Below are positions 43,424-54,457 of a DNA stretch of 64,000 nt, one piece after another. Numbering within the stretch: position 1 is the first letter of the stretch; every line of letters begins with the position of its first letter. The position numbers and the translations under genes are program-made. The notes under the pieces are model-generated. The model did no database searches and was not told where the DNA came from. It saw only the letters and a program-made list of their open reading frames with translations. Source of the stretch: Annona cherimola (lineage: Eukaryota; Streptophyta; Magnoliopsida; Magnoliales; Annonaceae); contig CM059972.1 in NCBI GenBank assembly GCA_030490835.1, forward strand, positions 94,101,137-94,165,136. Reading direction: 5' to 3'.

Positions 43424-44640
43424 TTAAGAATAATGAAAATAAAGTACTCAATATTGCAATAATTCCAAGTCTTGATCGAAATTGAAGCTTTGAAAAGCTT
43501 GAGGAGTAAAGATAGTTTGACATTTGAAAAGAGGTTTCGTATAAAGTGAATGATTAGCCTTATTTCTCTCAATCCAACCCATTTTTACAATTGCTCCAAG
43601 TATTGTTGCTAGAGGTAAGGTGAATATCTAGAAATGCATTTAATACATTTTAGACTGTTTACTTTGTCATATGTCAGATATGACCATTGTTATGCACTAC
43701 TTTTATAGGCTTCTTTCATTTAATTCAAATCCATCTTAATGTTTGATCTTTTTCTTCAACAATTAAGAGGATTTGTAGCTCTTGAACCTAATTAGAAATC
43801 CTTCAAATCAATTATGAAAAATTTCTAGTGAAATTTTACATCTTATTCACCTCCTTATGTTAGACTTGCTAATAACTGACCTTCTTCTGTCAACTCGATT
43901 TTTATTTAAATGATGATGAATTTTCGTGATACTTATTTTGAGTCTTCTGGAGTGTTTCCTAGTGTTATTTTAACATTGATCTTTTCAAAACATACTCAAA
44001 ATCGTCAATCGTCGAAAAATTTATTCATGCTTCATTTTATAAGATTTTTATTTTGCTTCTATCAAATTGTTTTTCTATCTTCCTTCTGTCATTTCAAAAA
44101 TCATACTTCCTATATGAATTTTTGAATTCTGCAACTTGTATGATATCACTTAGATGAAGAACAATGTATATAAACACTTCTTGATATTGACTCAAAAACA
44201 GATCTCATTGTTTCCTTCTATTGATTCGACATCCTTGTGTTAATTTGACTTTAAACTTCTATCATTTTATCATCTGAAATAGCTTATTCACACAAATTAG
44301 TATACTCTGTTATTATGCATTTTTTAGCTCATCATCACAATATAATTGATTTTCATTTTAACACTATGATAAGCAGCGCAAATACACGATTTAGACTCAA
44401 TAAATTTCAAAGTGTCACTGTCATTTTCGCCTAAATGATGATAAAATCAAATCTAACTGGTTTTATGGCTTAACATCATTGTTTATCATGGCACCAAAAA
44501 TCATTTTAGGTTTACTTAAAAAAATCATTTTAGTCGAATTCTCAAGTGGGTCATATATATTTCTTTAAAATATGCGTAATCATGTACAATTTTTTTAAAA
44601 AAATACTTAGAACCATTCAAGCTAGTTCTATGAAAACTCG
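43424..44640. other. Intergenic, nothing recognised
   Basis: AT-rich. A 71-residue open frame at 43910-44125 has no motif. It could be an eroded retrotransposon interior. Confidence 0.25.
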
Positions 44641-45140
44641 ATCAACCTACTCAATCCAAATAAAACTTGGTCAAGTGTAGAACTCAGATAACTCGGTCAC
44701 ACCATGTCAATCCAATCGCCAAACAATATGGTCAACCTAGACAACCTGATTAAACTTGGTCAACCAAATCAAAATCGATAATCTAGGGTGTGTTTGGGAA
44801 TGGAAAGAACTATTAGTGAAAAGCTTTGGAGAGTAAAAGTTGTCAAATGATGTGAAGTGATATGATAGGGGTAATGATGAGGAGTAAAGAGGATAAAGTT
44901 AAAATAGATAGGTTAGTTATATAGGTAATTATGTAGAAATGATTGAAAAGTAGAGTAGTTGTATAAGAAAATGTGAAAAAATGATTAAAAAATATGATAA
45001 TTGTGGAGAGTAAAAAGTTTTAACTCAACATTTTATACCCATTGCCAAACACACCCCTAGTCAAATGCAATCAACTTAATCAATCCATTCGAACTCGATC
45101 AACCTAGCTTGATCTAATCAACCCATCCAGCCAGCACAAA
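44640..45140. repeat. Degenerate 'CTCGGTCAACC' minisatellite-like tract split by a MITE
   Basis: Short motifs such as TTGGTCAA, CTCGGTCA, GATCAACC and AATCAACC recur every 15-30 bp on both sides of the MITE at 44786-45056. Confidence 0.4.
44786..45056. mobile_element. Tourist-type MITE (271 bp)
   Basis: GGGTGTGTTTGG...GCCAAACACACCC with 3-bp duplication CTA (44783-44785 and 45057-45059). Confidence 0.75.
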
Positions 45141-45199
45141 ATTAGTTATGTTGTTGCTCCACCAAGCTCGCTACAATAATCGTAAAAAATATATAAAAT

Positions 45200-47187
45200 T
45201 AAATTAATGAGCATTAATGGAGAACCTTGGCGAGCAGGCGTTGGCGAGCAGCAGAGTAGCATTAAAAAGTGCGTAAGTTTCTTATAGCAAGAATGCATGG
45301 AGACAGAGAGATGGAAACGGAGACTATTGGGTTGAGATTTGGAAGAAAATTTACGAGATTTTCAAATCCGTTCCAGCAAATCCCTCCATGGATACGCTAA
45401 TTAGGTAAGTGGAGATTTTCATGTTTTATTGTTAAAAATTTAATTAGAATTTTAAGTTTTTCTAATTCATCTATTTTTTTCAAACTCTATAGATTCGCTA
45501 GAATCACGTAAAGAAAAGTATTAAGCGAATCAATATTAAACAAGGAACCCAAATATGTGTCCAAATGAAAATTTGAAGCGGCAGTTTCATCAACTGCTGA
45601 AATCTAACAGAAAACGGGAAAAAGGAGCAGAGAGGGGAGGAAGAAGAAAAACTATTCCAATTTTGACTTTCGATGAAAATGTTACAGAAAACCTCATGAA
45701 TTTATGATTTTGCAAAAGAACCTCTTTTGAAGAAATTACATAAAAACTCAAATCTTGTTGGAAAATTTACAGGAGATATTTTTGAAAAGATTATCATAGA
45801 AGACCCTCCTAACTTGTGAAGGAATTTTATAAGAAAAGTTGAAGAAAACTTGTAGAAAGCCCCTCAATAATGAAATATTTTATAAAAATGCCTTATATTG
45901 GCTAGAAATTAATAGAAAAACTTTTGAAAAATATTTAATATAAAATACTCCTATTTGAGTATTGGATAATGCCGATAGTAGCTCATTCTAGTAATATATG
46001 GTGGCCCGTGAGCCATTAAAAGTGTTTTTGACATAGATTTTGATATCGATGTCCGATTTTGACAGTCCAACTATCAATTTCTACATTTTTGGATGTTCTA
46101 AATTCATTAGATGGGTTAGATTATCCATGAAAGATTTTATTATTAAAATTTATTGATGGGAAGATTTTTAATGGAGGAGATTTCACTTAATTACAACCCA
46201 TTAAGATGATAATAGAGATTTTTGAGGATTAAACTTATCATTTAACATTTGATCTAATTGAGATGAACTTGCAAAGTTGATGTAAGTGGAATTAATGATT
46301 AATTTTAGAGGATTACTGTTATTTCAGTAGGTGAGTGAAGTAAAGATTTATTGGGTTTTAAGATAGTTTATTAGAGTAAAGTACGAGGTAAGTAGGATTT
46401 TTCTGATTTATAACTAAGAATTCTGAATTCAGTTTCCCATGTATGGAACGGACTATGCCGATGTATTTTGATATGATGGATTTTAGTTAAGCAGATTTTA
46501 TATGATTTATGTGGTATTCGTTTGTAAAGCAGTTTTGATTTATAAATTTAAATTGTGTTTGAGAAAGCATAACTTAGCATATCATGAGCATATATATTTG
46601 AATGCATGCGCATGACATAAGAAAGATAAAATTAAAGTTACGATGAAGGGCTTGACGTATATGTGAGTTCCGTGAGCCACTGAGCTGAAAGTGAAAATAA
46701 AGTTAAATGGTTAAATGCATGACTTGAGCAGTTGCATGGAAGCATGAGCATGACCATTGGCATGTTAAATATTTGTAAAAATTTTAGTTTTTCAACGAAA
46801 TGTTTGTTAGCTATTTTTCAGTTTTAATTAACTATCCTACTTACTGAGTTTGCCCGGATTCACCCTATCTTATCATATTTTTAGATGACAGGCAGGAGTT
46901 GAGACTAATACGGGGTTGTTGTTCTAGATAAGGCTAAGACTTGATGAATCCATATTTAAATTTTTTTATTTTGATATTGATGTAAAGAGGGTATAATGTA
47001 TATATTTTATGAATTTAAGCATTTGATATAGCTTGGTTTAGATTTAACCAGATATCATGTTTATCGTGACATGTGATATATGATATTATATCATGATTTA
47101 AGCTGTTACAGTCGTGTATTCTCCTCATTGTCATCGATTTTGTAGTCTAGAAGTAGCGACCGCTGACGTGGTCTACAGGGTGTTACA
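45200..47187 (+). mobile_element. Ty3/gypsy (Del/Tekay-like) LTR, 5' end uncertain
   Basis: The 3' end is GGGTGTTACA at 47178-47187, followed by the primer-binding site. The interior holds the 'TTACTGAGTTTGCCCGGATTCACC...AGATGACAGGCAGGAG' type segment common in long LTRs of this lineage (about 46840-46895). No matching TG start was located, so the left boundary is a guess. Confidence 0.5.
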
Positions 47188-47191
47188 AAAA

Positions 47192-47203
47192 TGGTATCAG
47201 AAC
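47192..47203 (+). other. Retrotransposon primer-binding site (initiator tRNA-Met type)
   Basis: TGGTATCAGAAC differs by one base from TGGTATCAGAGC, the standard complement of plant initiator tRNA-Met. It lies four bases after the LTR end. Confidence 0.7.
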
Positions 47204-48009
47204 ATTACTCTTGGGTTGGGATCGTGACACTTGTACTTTCATTCTGTCATGATCATAAAAAACCTAGTTACTACCTTCAGTGATCAAACTCGGCCTAAGC
47301 TACGCGGATACCATATGGTTGATCTCATGTTCGTACTAGGTCTTCCAAGTATGTGTAATGTGTGTGTGTGCGCAAACAGATATCATTAATATTATAAAAG
47401 CATGTCCAAGCTACATTTTACGTACTAAATCCAGTTTTGATGGCATCCCCGCCAAGTAAAGGTTAGAATCTTGTAAGATCTACGATGATCTTTTGCCTCA
47501 AGTTTGATGATGCTTACCTTGGGACCATGATCTTGGTTGCACTAGACAATATGAGAGTAGCCATTAAGCTTCCTGAACTCTCCAGCTGCTTAAGGTGGGA
47601 ATTCACTATATTGCACCGCCTTAGGGTGTGTTTGGTTATGAGTAAAACTTTTGATGAAAAGTTTTTGAAGTAGAAGTTGTCAAATTGATAGAAAATGATG
47701 TGATATAATAGGAGTAATGATGAGAAGTAAAGAGAATAAAGTTAAAATAGATAGGTTAGTTGTATGGGTAGTTGTGTAGAAATGATTGAAAAGTAGGGTA
47801 GTTTGTATAGAAAAATGTGAAAAAATAATTAAAAAATCGAATAGTTATGGAGAGTGAAAAGTTTTGGATTGAAAAGTTTTGGTTGACATTTTTTTGTGCC
47901 AAACAAACGCACCCTTAATCTACGTCAACCCCAAGCTACTATCATGTCTCAATTGCGATCCCTGCAGCCATCCACGTTCAATGGGGCTAAAGTTCGTGTC
48001 CCCCTACAG
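47204..48009 (+). pseudogene. Ty3/gypsy leader and gag start, interrupted by a MITE
   Basis: After the primer-binding site a leader and short remnants lead to 'ATGTCTCAATTGCGATCC' near 47943. Its frame (a 'LQPSTFNGAK' pattern) resembles the start of gypsy gag ('L.P..FDG'). The MITE at 47624-47914 interrupts the upstream part. The sequence breaks off near 48010, where hAT-related DNA begins. Confidence 0.4.
47624..47914. mobile_element. Tourist-type MITE (291 bp)
   Basis: GGGTGTGTTTGG...CAAACGCACCC with TTA duplication (47621-47623 and 47915-47917). Near-identical to the copy in CAT-A intron 2. Confidence 0.8.
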
Positions 48010-48706
48010 TTGAGAATTTATATACCTATTGAATATAAAGTCACATCTATGTTGAATTTGTAGGTTGAATGATTTATTGCTAATCGATATAAATAAAACA
48101 CCATTAATTATAGCAAAATATTATTAAATATAGATAGTATAACAAATTTATTGAATCAAGTGCACAAAATATATTTTCATTGAAAATTCCATTTGCAACT
48201 TGAATGAGTAGTCTAGGTTGAAATTTCTAATCAATTTAGAAACTTTAGTATTTAAAATACTTATTTAATTTAAAATCTCATTTATATCAAACTTACATGT
48301 TAATTATTCGAAAGTATAGTTTTTTTTTATTACAGTTTGTAGAGGGTTGAATCTTTGACCAATTGGCAACATGCCAGCATGTGTAACCGTCATGGCAAGC
48401 CCATGAACACCTAAAACTATAATTTTAAAATTTAAATTAAAGCGTAGTTAACATAAATAATATGAAATTTTGAAAGGCAATGAAAATAAGACAAAAAAAA
48501 AGTTTTAATAAATGAATATATGTGGGCAAACAAGATATGTTCAAGCCAAAGCATGATCAGTCAACCTGATCAAGCACTATTTTTAAATTTAGGTTAAAAT
48601 TTTTAACTCATCCCTATCCTAAGTTATGAAAATATTAATTTAATATAATGAACAACAAGTCAAGTTAGAGATAGTCATGGGCCATCTTGACCCAATTTTC
48701 ATCCCT
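48010..48706. mobile_element. Truncated hAT-family element
   Basis: 'TTTATATACCTATTGAATATAAAGTCAC' at 48014-48041 matches 'TTTATATACATATCAATACAAAGTCA' in the hAT at 41223. The right end reads TTGACCCAATTTTCATCCCTGC, close to that element's right terminus. The left terminus is missing. Confidence 0.5.
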
Positions 48707-49174
48707 GCTTCTAATGATATATTATTTCTCACCATCCACGCGAGTTGACATCACCTATTGGTTTTATCAAGGATCATCTGACCAAATGAAATGGATGAGC
48801 TGTCAAAATAATTTTTTTCATTTTCAATATCATCTCTCATTTTCCAATCGTAACAATTTTATTGTTTATTTTTAATATTATTTTTCATTCTTAATATAAT
48901 TTCTAGTCTCTCACTACACAAAAATTCTTCATTAATTATCCAAGCCACGTACCATTTGAATAGGCTGTAAAGTTTAGATCATCCAATGACGAGTCAAGAA
49001 TGGAATAAAATTTTCTATTCTGAAAAATTTTTTTTCAATAGCAAATATAATCTTTTAATTCTCAATATAAAACAACCAAACTTTTTTCTGTTTTCCAATA
49101 TCTAATTTATCATTTTCTAATACAGAATAAACACTTTTCATCCAACTTACTTATCTAATTTCCTTCTATTTCAG

Positions 49175-49346
49175 ACAATTGGATGGTCCTGAAAAGGACA
49201 CTTCAGGAAAGGCTCGTCTCCTACCCTGGAAGTTCCCGCCAGCTGCTTACCCTAATCTGCTTCCATATGGATCTATCACGAATTGTTTGGGACACTTTCA
49301 TGGAGAGAGCCAGAGATCAGACAGCAAGCTGCACAGCTGCTATTAG
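49175..49346 (+). pseudogene. Possible captured exon, unrecognised
   Basis: A strong 3' splice-site context (pyrimidine tract then TTTCAG at 49169-49174) precedes a 56-codon open frame containing 'KARLLPWKFPPAAYPNLLPYG'. It is GC-richer than its surroundings and ends at TAG. There is no other exon nearby. It may be a gene fragment left by transposition. I cannot name its source. Confidence 0.3.
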
Positions 49347-49429
49347 CTGTACTGACGCAATTACTGTATACAACAACCAAAGCTATGATTTTATTTTTTT
49401 GATTTTTTAAAATTATCCAGCCCACGGAC

Positions 49430-49655
49430 CACAAGCTCTCGTCCATCTATTTTTACAGATACAATTAAACTCATGAGAGACAACATACTCCTACCTATCG
49501 ATTTTTAAAGAAGACAAACTCTCATTTCAATTAGAAAGACAACAAGCTCCTCACCCATAATCAAAATATCCGGTATGCAGGTTTGAACCCACAAACGCGT
49601 GGAGAGGGGCGTCATCCATGACCACCCAGCCAAAGGCCAGTTGGCAAGGGTCACA
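49430..49655 (-). mobile_element. SINE, minus strand
   Basis: On the minus strand the head is TTGCCAACTGGCCTTTGGC, the B box is GTGGGTTCAAACC, and the body has 'GAGGAGCTTGTTGTC'. The same family is at 52735-53006. Target duplication not resolved. Confidence 0.5.
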
Positions 49656-50013
49656 ATTTTTAGATTTTTCTGTTTGTTAGTCCTGTACCAGATCTATGAG
49701 CAAAGTTTGCACGTCATTAGACCTCATGGAATTGTAGTGCATATAAGCACGGCAATGAATGAAGCTGGGCGGTCGACTGTGATGCATTAATTGAAAGCTG
49801 CAGGACTTTGCTTGGCGTTTTCTCCATTCGGCTGGCTATTCCCCGAATATGCCACTGATAGACTGCTGATTATAGGTTGTTGAAGAAGATGTCACTTGCT
49901 ATGCTGGAGTGAAACACGGGATTGGTAAGTCCGGATTTTGGTCTAAGCTATATATACATGGTTGTAAAAAGGACGGGTTACTCGGGTTTAGCTAGTTTTA
50001 GCCTTTACTCATT

Positions 50014-50411
50014 AATGAATGATCCTGTTAGTCCGGGCTAAATAAATAACTCACTTAACCTACCTCAAAAATTCTATTTAAAATAATTTTTTTGTTTTTT
50101 CTTCGTACACTTGTTTATCTAAGTGTATTTAATATATAAATCAAGTTTTATCATTTTTGGATATGTGTATATATTTTTTAGATTTTTAAAAATAAGGGTA
50201 TTTTAAATACATATATACATAGATATTTATAAATCTCAAAAAATAGATAAACATATTCAAAAATGGTAAAAGTTGATCTATAGATTAAATACACTTAAGA
50301 TAAACAAGTTCATGAAGAAAAAAGTAAAAAAAAAAAAATTATTATAAATAAGTTTTTAAAGGTGGGCTAAGTTGAGCATTTACTTAGCCCGGACTAACAG
50401 GATCACTCCTC
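50014..50411. mobile_element. Mutator-like foldback MITE, copy 2 (398 bp)
   Basis: Terminal inverted repeats AATGAATGATCCTGTTAGTC and GAGGAGTGATCCTGTTAGTC (right, inverted) continue as GGGCTAA.... The element is essentially two ~190-bp arms meeting head to head. Flanked by a perfect 9-bp duplication, TTACTCATT (50005-50013 and 50412-50420). The inner arm block (about 50123-50206) resembles the inner part of the inverted repeat of the pararetrovirus-carrying element. Confidence 0.8.
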
Positions 50412-50633
50412 TTACTCATTTATCCAATCTATTTACTTGTCTATTTTGACCAGATATCATATATTCAAAATATGTCACACATTTATTATCTTAAGAGAAA
50501 CTCTTAAATCATCAATAACTCTATTCCTTTTGATATGGGATTCAGCTTATTTACCATATTTACCATATGAGGTCTTTTAGTTTCTATAGTTGTCATGACA
50601 TCACAAATAGGCTAGTAATTTCAGCAAATATGG

Positions 50634-50885
50634 CGGTGTTTGGTAATATGTGAAATTGTAGAATTGTGAAAAATGAAAAAAAGAATATTTTGAAAAGTGT
50701 GTAATTGATATGAAATGATAGGAGTAAAATTAGAATAAATAAGGTTGTTGAAAGGAAAAATGATTGAAGCAAAAGTGGAAATATAATTGATAGAAGGAAA
50801 AATCATTGATTGAAAAATGTGTTATCAGTACAAATCCCATGGTTTACCATGGAATTCCATACTCGTCCATTACCAAACAAGGCCT
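50634..50885. mobile_element. MITE with GTGTTTGGTAAT termini
   Basis: Left GGTGTTTGGTAAT and right ATTACCAAACAAGGCC. The interior 'GAATATTTTGAAAAGTGTGTAATTGATATGAAATGATAGGAG' is similar to 11096-11392. Confidence 0.6.
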
Positions 50886-51319
50886 ATATACAAGGCATTG
50901 CATTTATGTAACTGGCCTCTGTTTTTAAGTGCTAATAATTGACGCAAAATCTAATTCATTCATTATATTTAATATCATTTGTTTAGTTAGAAGATCAAGT
51001 TTAATCCAAATCAAATATATACATGGGCTATATTTGCTCAAAAATAAATAATCATATGTAAATTCAGAAAAATATTTAGATATATTCACATATATTATTA
51101 TAATATAATAATACTTTATAGAATTATTTATCTATATAATAGTGATATTTTTGATAATTTAGATATTGAAAATACTACTTAAAATTATTTTTTAGTGATA
51201 AATTATTTTACTTTGTTAATTTTATATAGTTATAGATGAGATCCATATACAGTGATTCTAAATAAATGAGAGGGTCATCGTGCTAATAAAAAAGATACTA
51301 AATACTATAAATGGAGTGG

Positions 51320-51583
51320 CCAAACGAGCGGCGCTCGTTTGGTCAACGAGCGCGGAACGAAAACTTTCGTTCCACCCGTCGCGTGTTCGAATCCCTCATG
51401 GGATTTCGAATCAAAGATTTCCGTGGGGGCATATGTGGTCCTCCTTGTTCGGTTGGGAGCTGGTAGTCTCCCCATTTGATATTTGGGAACTGGAAGTCTC
51501 CTTTTGGAAATATTGTTAGAATTGTCTCAGAACTTTGAATGTGATATGAGTTGAGATATGTTGTAAATATACTCCAATAAAAA
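51320..51583 (+). mobile_element. SINE with 20-bp target duplication
   Basis: The tRNA-like head starts CAAACGAGCGGCGCTCGTTTGG and carries the B box GTGTTCGAATCCC (about 51381-51393). It has an A-rich tail. Flanks AAATACTATAAATGGAGTGG (51300-51319) and AAATACTATATATGGAGTGG (51584-51603) differ at one base. The A-box region falls just at the 5' junction, where TGGCC spans the target repeat. Confidence 0.8.
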
Positions 51584-51603
51584 AAATACTATATATGGAG
51601 TGG

Positions 51604-52734
51604 ATTTTTCATTAATCATTAAAATTTTAAAAATAAAGAAGATTGCATAAAAAAAGAGTTTCATAGAAGCACGACAGACATACATATGCATGCGAATTTA
51701 AAAAATCCTAAAATTATTGCTAAAGCATTTTAAAGTATGTCTAAAAAATACACAGTCAAAAATGATAAAACAATTTAGAAAAATCTACGAATCACTATAC
51801 AAGAAAATCCCACATTCGCCTTGATAATTTTCATTTTCATTGATAAAGATTTCATGACTAAAAGCTATTTGGAATGAAAAAATTAGTTGCACGTTGATTC
51901 CTAAGTGCCGTGGAAAATGTATATAGCAACGAAAAGCTGTTTTCATTGTAAATAGCTTTTATTAGCAATGCGAACTTCCGTTTCAAAAAGTTAGAATTTG
52001 CAGCGATCAGGTAATCACAATTTGCACGGACTATTTGTGTTGGAAAAGTGATGGTTATTTGGAATGATGTATGCCGTTGCCAAAAATGCAAAGATTAACC
52101 GCCGTCGGGTGTATTACTATTCACAAATCAAATATTTTTATATATTTTTATAATAACAAATCTATATACCAGACCTGTATTTTGCACCATGCAGTGACTG
52201 TTATACAGCATTTATATCATTAATTAATGCACGCTTGTCATTCTTTCCAATATGATTTATAAAGAGCAAGCCTGCATTATGAAAATCATAACACAACTTG
52301 CATTTTAGAAAAAAAGGTGCATGATAATTCACAGAACCCAATTAAAAATAGATTTCTAAATATCATCTTTTTCCGTTTTAATTCATTTAGCTTGTCGTGG
52401 TGCAGGAAATATTATTCTCTTCATATTCTAACCAAAGCATCCACCTTGTGTGGGCCACGCAGGAATTGCAACTTACTACTTCTATTATGCAATCCATCAG
52501 CCGACGTTAACTATTTTCCATTATTAAATATATTTATAATCATTATCTTTGATATCTATTTTAATTTTGGGATATGCTGGGGTGCACTACGTTGCACTTA
52601 AGTTAAGGTGACGATTGATGGTATGAGATCCACATTGATGGTGTAATCGAAATCCAAATGGTTAGATAGCTAAACATAGTTTTTTTTCTTAATGATTCAA
52701 GAAAAACTAGATCAATGAGAATTTTATTTTATTT
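51604..52734. other. Intergenic, nothing recognised
   Basis: AT-rich. The segment 51860-52090 has several 'TTGGAATGA' and 'AGCTATTT' motifs in both orientations and may be an eroded foldback. No coding support. Confidence 0.3.
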
Positions 52735-53006
52735 TATTGGTATTTGTACAATATAATATCTTGATATTATACCCAAGCACATTCGGCACATGCACCAGCG
52801 AAACAATGAACTCCTATTTTAGATTTCTATCATCGACAACGACAACAGGCTATCATCTATCCTCAAAGGAGACAATAAATTCTCACCTTTAATCTTATAG
52901 GAAACCAAGCTCCCATTAATGTTTTTGCCCCGATATGAGGTTCGAACACACGTGGACGCGGTGGTTGGCGCTGTCCACAACCAGCCGGGTACCCGGTTGG
53001 CAAATC
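52735..53006 (-). mobile_element. SINE, minus strand
   Basis: On the minus strand: head TTGCCAACCGGGTACCCGGC, B box GTGTTCGAACCTC, body 'AATGGGAGCTTGGTTTCC' and 'GTCTCCTTTGAGGATAG', and a tail near 'TATTATATTGTACAAATACC'. Confidence 0.55.
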
Positions 53007-53238
53007 CAATCAGGATTTTCAATGAACCATAATTGCTTAAAATTTTTCATAATCGTGTTAAATTACAAAAAACACCTAAATCCATTCATAGATGAATTAA
53101 AATATCATAATTTTTTATACAATTATTCGTCCACAGAAGAATGATGTTTTAAGAGGTATAAATAATTGCATTAGAACCTTTTAAATTGATACATAAATCA
53201 AGCAAATATATTACATTGATATTACTCCAACTCCACAT

Positions 53239-54449
53239 TAGGGGTGCAACTTGTGCTGGGTTGAGTCCAAACTCGGCCTGCCGAACTCGACTCTAATAGT
53301 GTTTAAACTTACTTTTTCCCAGCCCGAGCCCGAGAACCCGATTTGGAAATATGATAGGGTTAGAGTACAAGTGAATCCAAGCCCGATTTCTCATTTTTGT
53401 GTTTATTATAAAATGTATTTTATATATAATATTTAAACAATATTTCTTTATATTTGCATGTTTATGTTATTTATATTTATATTTGAATACATGTTTGATA
53501 TATTGTAATTATATTATAAATAAAATCTATTTATTTTTATTTATATTTATCTTTTATTTCTACAATTTACTTTCACATCCATTAATTTTTATTCCTTTAT
53601 TTTTTATGTTAAATTTTTCTAAAAATATTCTTTATATTACTATTTTTTAAAAAATCTATAGTTTCACCATATATTATTATGTTTACTTAAATAATTTGTT
53701 ATTATTATATATTTATATAAAATTCTAAACTTATTATTCTTAAATAAAATATAAATTCACTAACATAAATTTCAACCTGAAACTCAATCCGAATTCGATT
53801 TTCAAATATAGGGTTGGGATTTATGTTTTATAAATAAGGTTAGGGTTAGGACTAGGGGACCTGACCCTATTCAATACCGGGGGCGGGGCAGGGCGGGGCG
53901 GATATTTGATATTTTCTAAGAATGACGGGTCGGGCCGGGTAGGATATTTGATATTTTTAAAAGAATAGCGGGTCGGGACGGACCTACCCATTTTCTTATC
54001 TCTCACATTAAAAAACCCTTATTCAGTGCTAATATTCATGTTTTATTTAAGTATTTATATTTTACTTTGACTAATTAGTAATAAATTGAAGTATATAGTA
54101 GTTAAATTTAATATAGATTTGTCTTTATACTTGATAGGTTCATAAATTTTTAAAGACTTCTTATTTGACCCGCATATTTTACCGGCCCGTTGACTCGATA
54201 CCGACCCGAATTTTATCCCGAAACCCAATAGAAAAAAGTAAGAGTCAAACCGACCTCATCCCGACCCGATATAAAAATAAAAGTCAAACAAAATTTTTAA
54301 AAAGTAATGTCGGAGTTTGGCACACCCTGACTCGTCCCGACCAGCCTCGATTCTCTCCCCTAGTTAGGACTAGGGTTAATGTTTTATAAATAAGGTTAAG
54401 ATTACGATTAAGGTGAACTCGAGTTTCATGAGCCCGAGTTGCATCCCTA
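53239..54449. mobile_element. Non-autonomous hAT transposon (1211 bp) with nested hAT
   Basis: Termini TAGGGGTGCAACT and TAGGGATGCAACT (right, inverted), flanked by 8-bp CTCCACAT / CTCCAAAT (53231-53238 and 54450-54457, one mismatch). AT-rich interior without transposase. A second hAT is inserted at 53853-54362. Confidence 0.75.
53853..54362. mobile_element. Nested hAT element (510 bp)
   Basis: Starts TAGGGGACCTGACCC and ends CTCTCCCCTA. A perfect 8-bp duplication GTTAGGAC (53845-53852 and 54363-54370) proves insertion into the older hAT. The GC-rich sub-terminal parts include GGGGCGGGGCAGGGCGG. Confidence 0.8.
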
Positions 54450-54457
54450 CTCCAAAT

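Noticed and set aside
53399..53650. Very hydrophobic 83-residue ORF, possible membrane protein
   Set aside because: AT-only composition inside a hAT transposon; Phe/Ile/Leu/Tyr-rich translation is what random AT-rich DNA gives.
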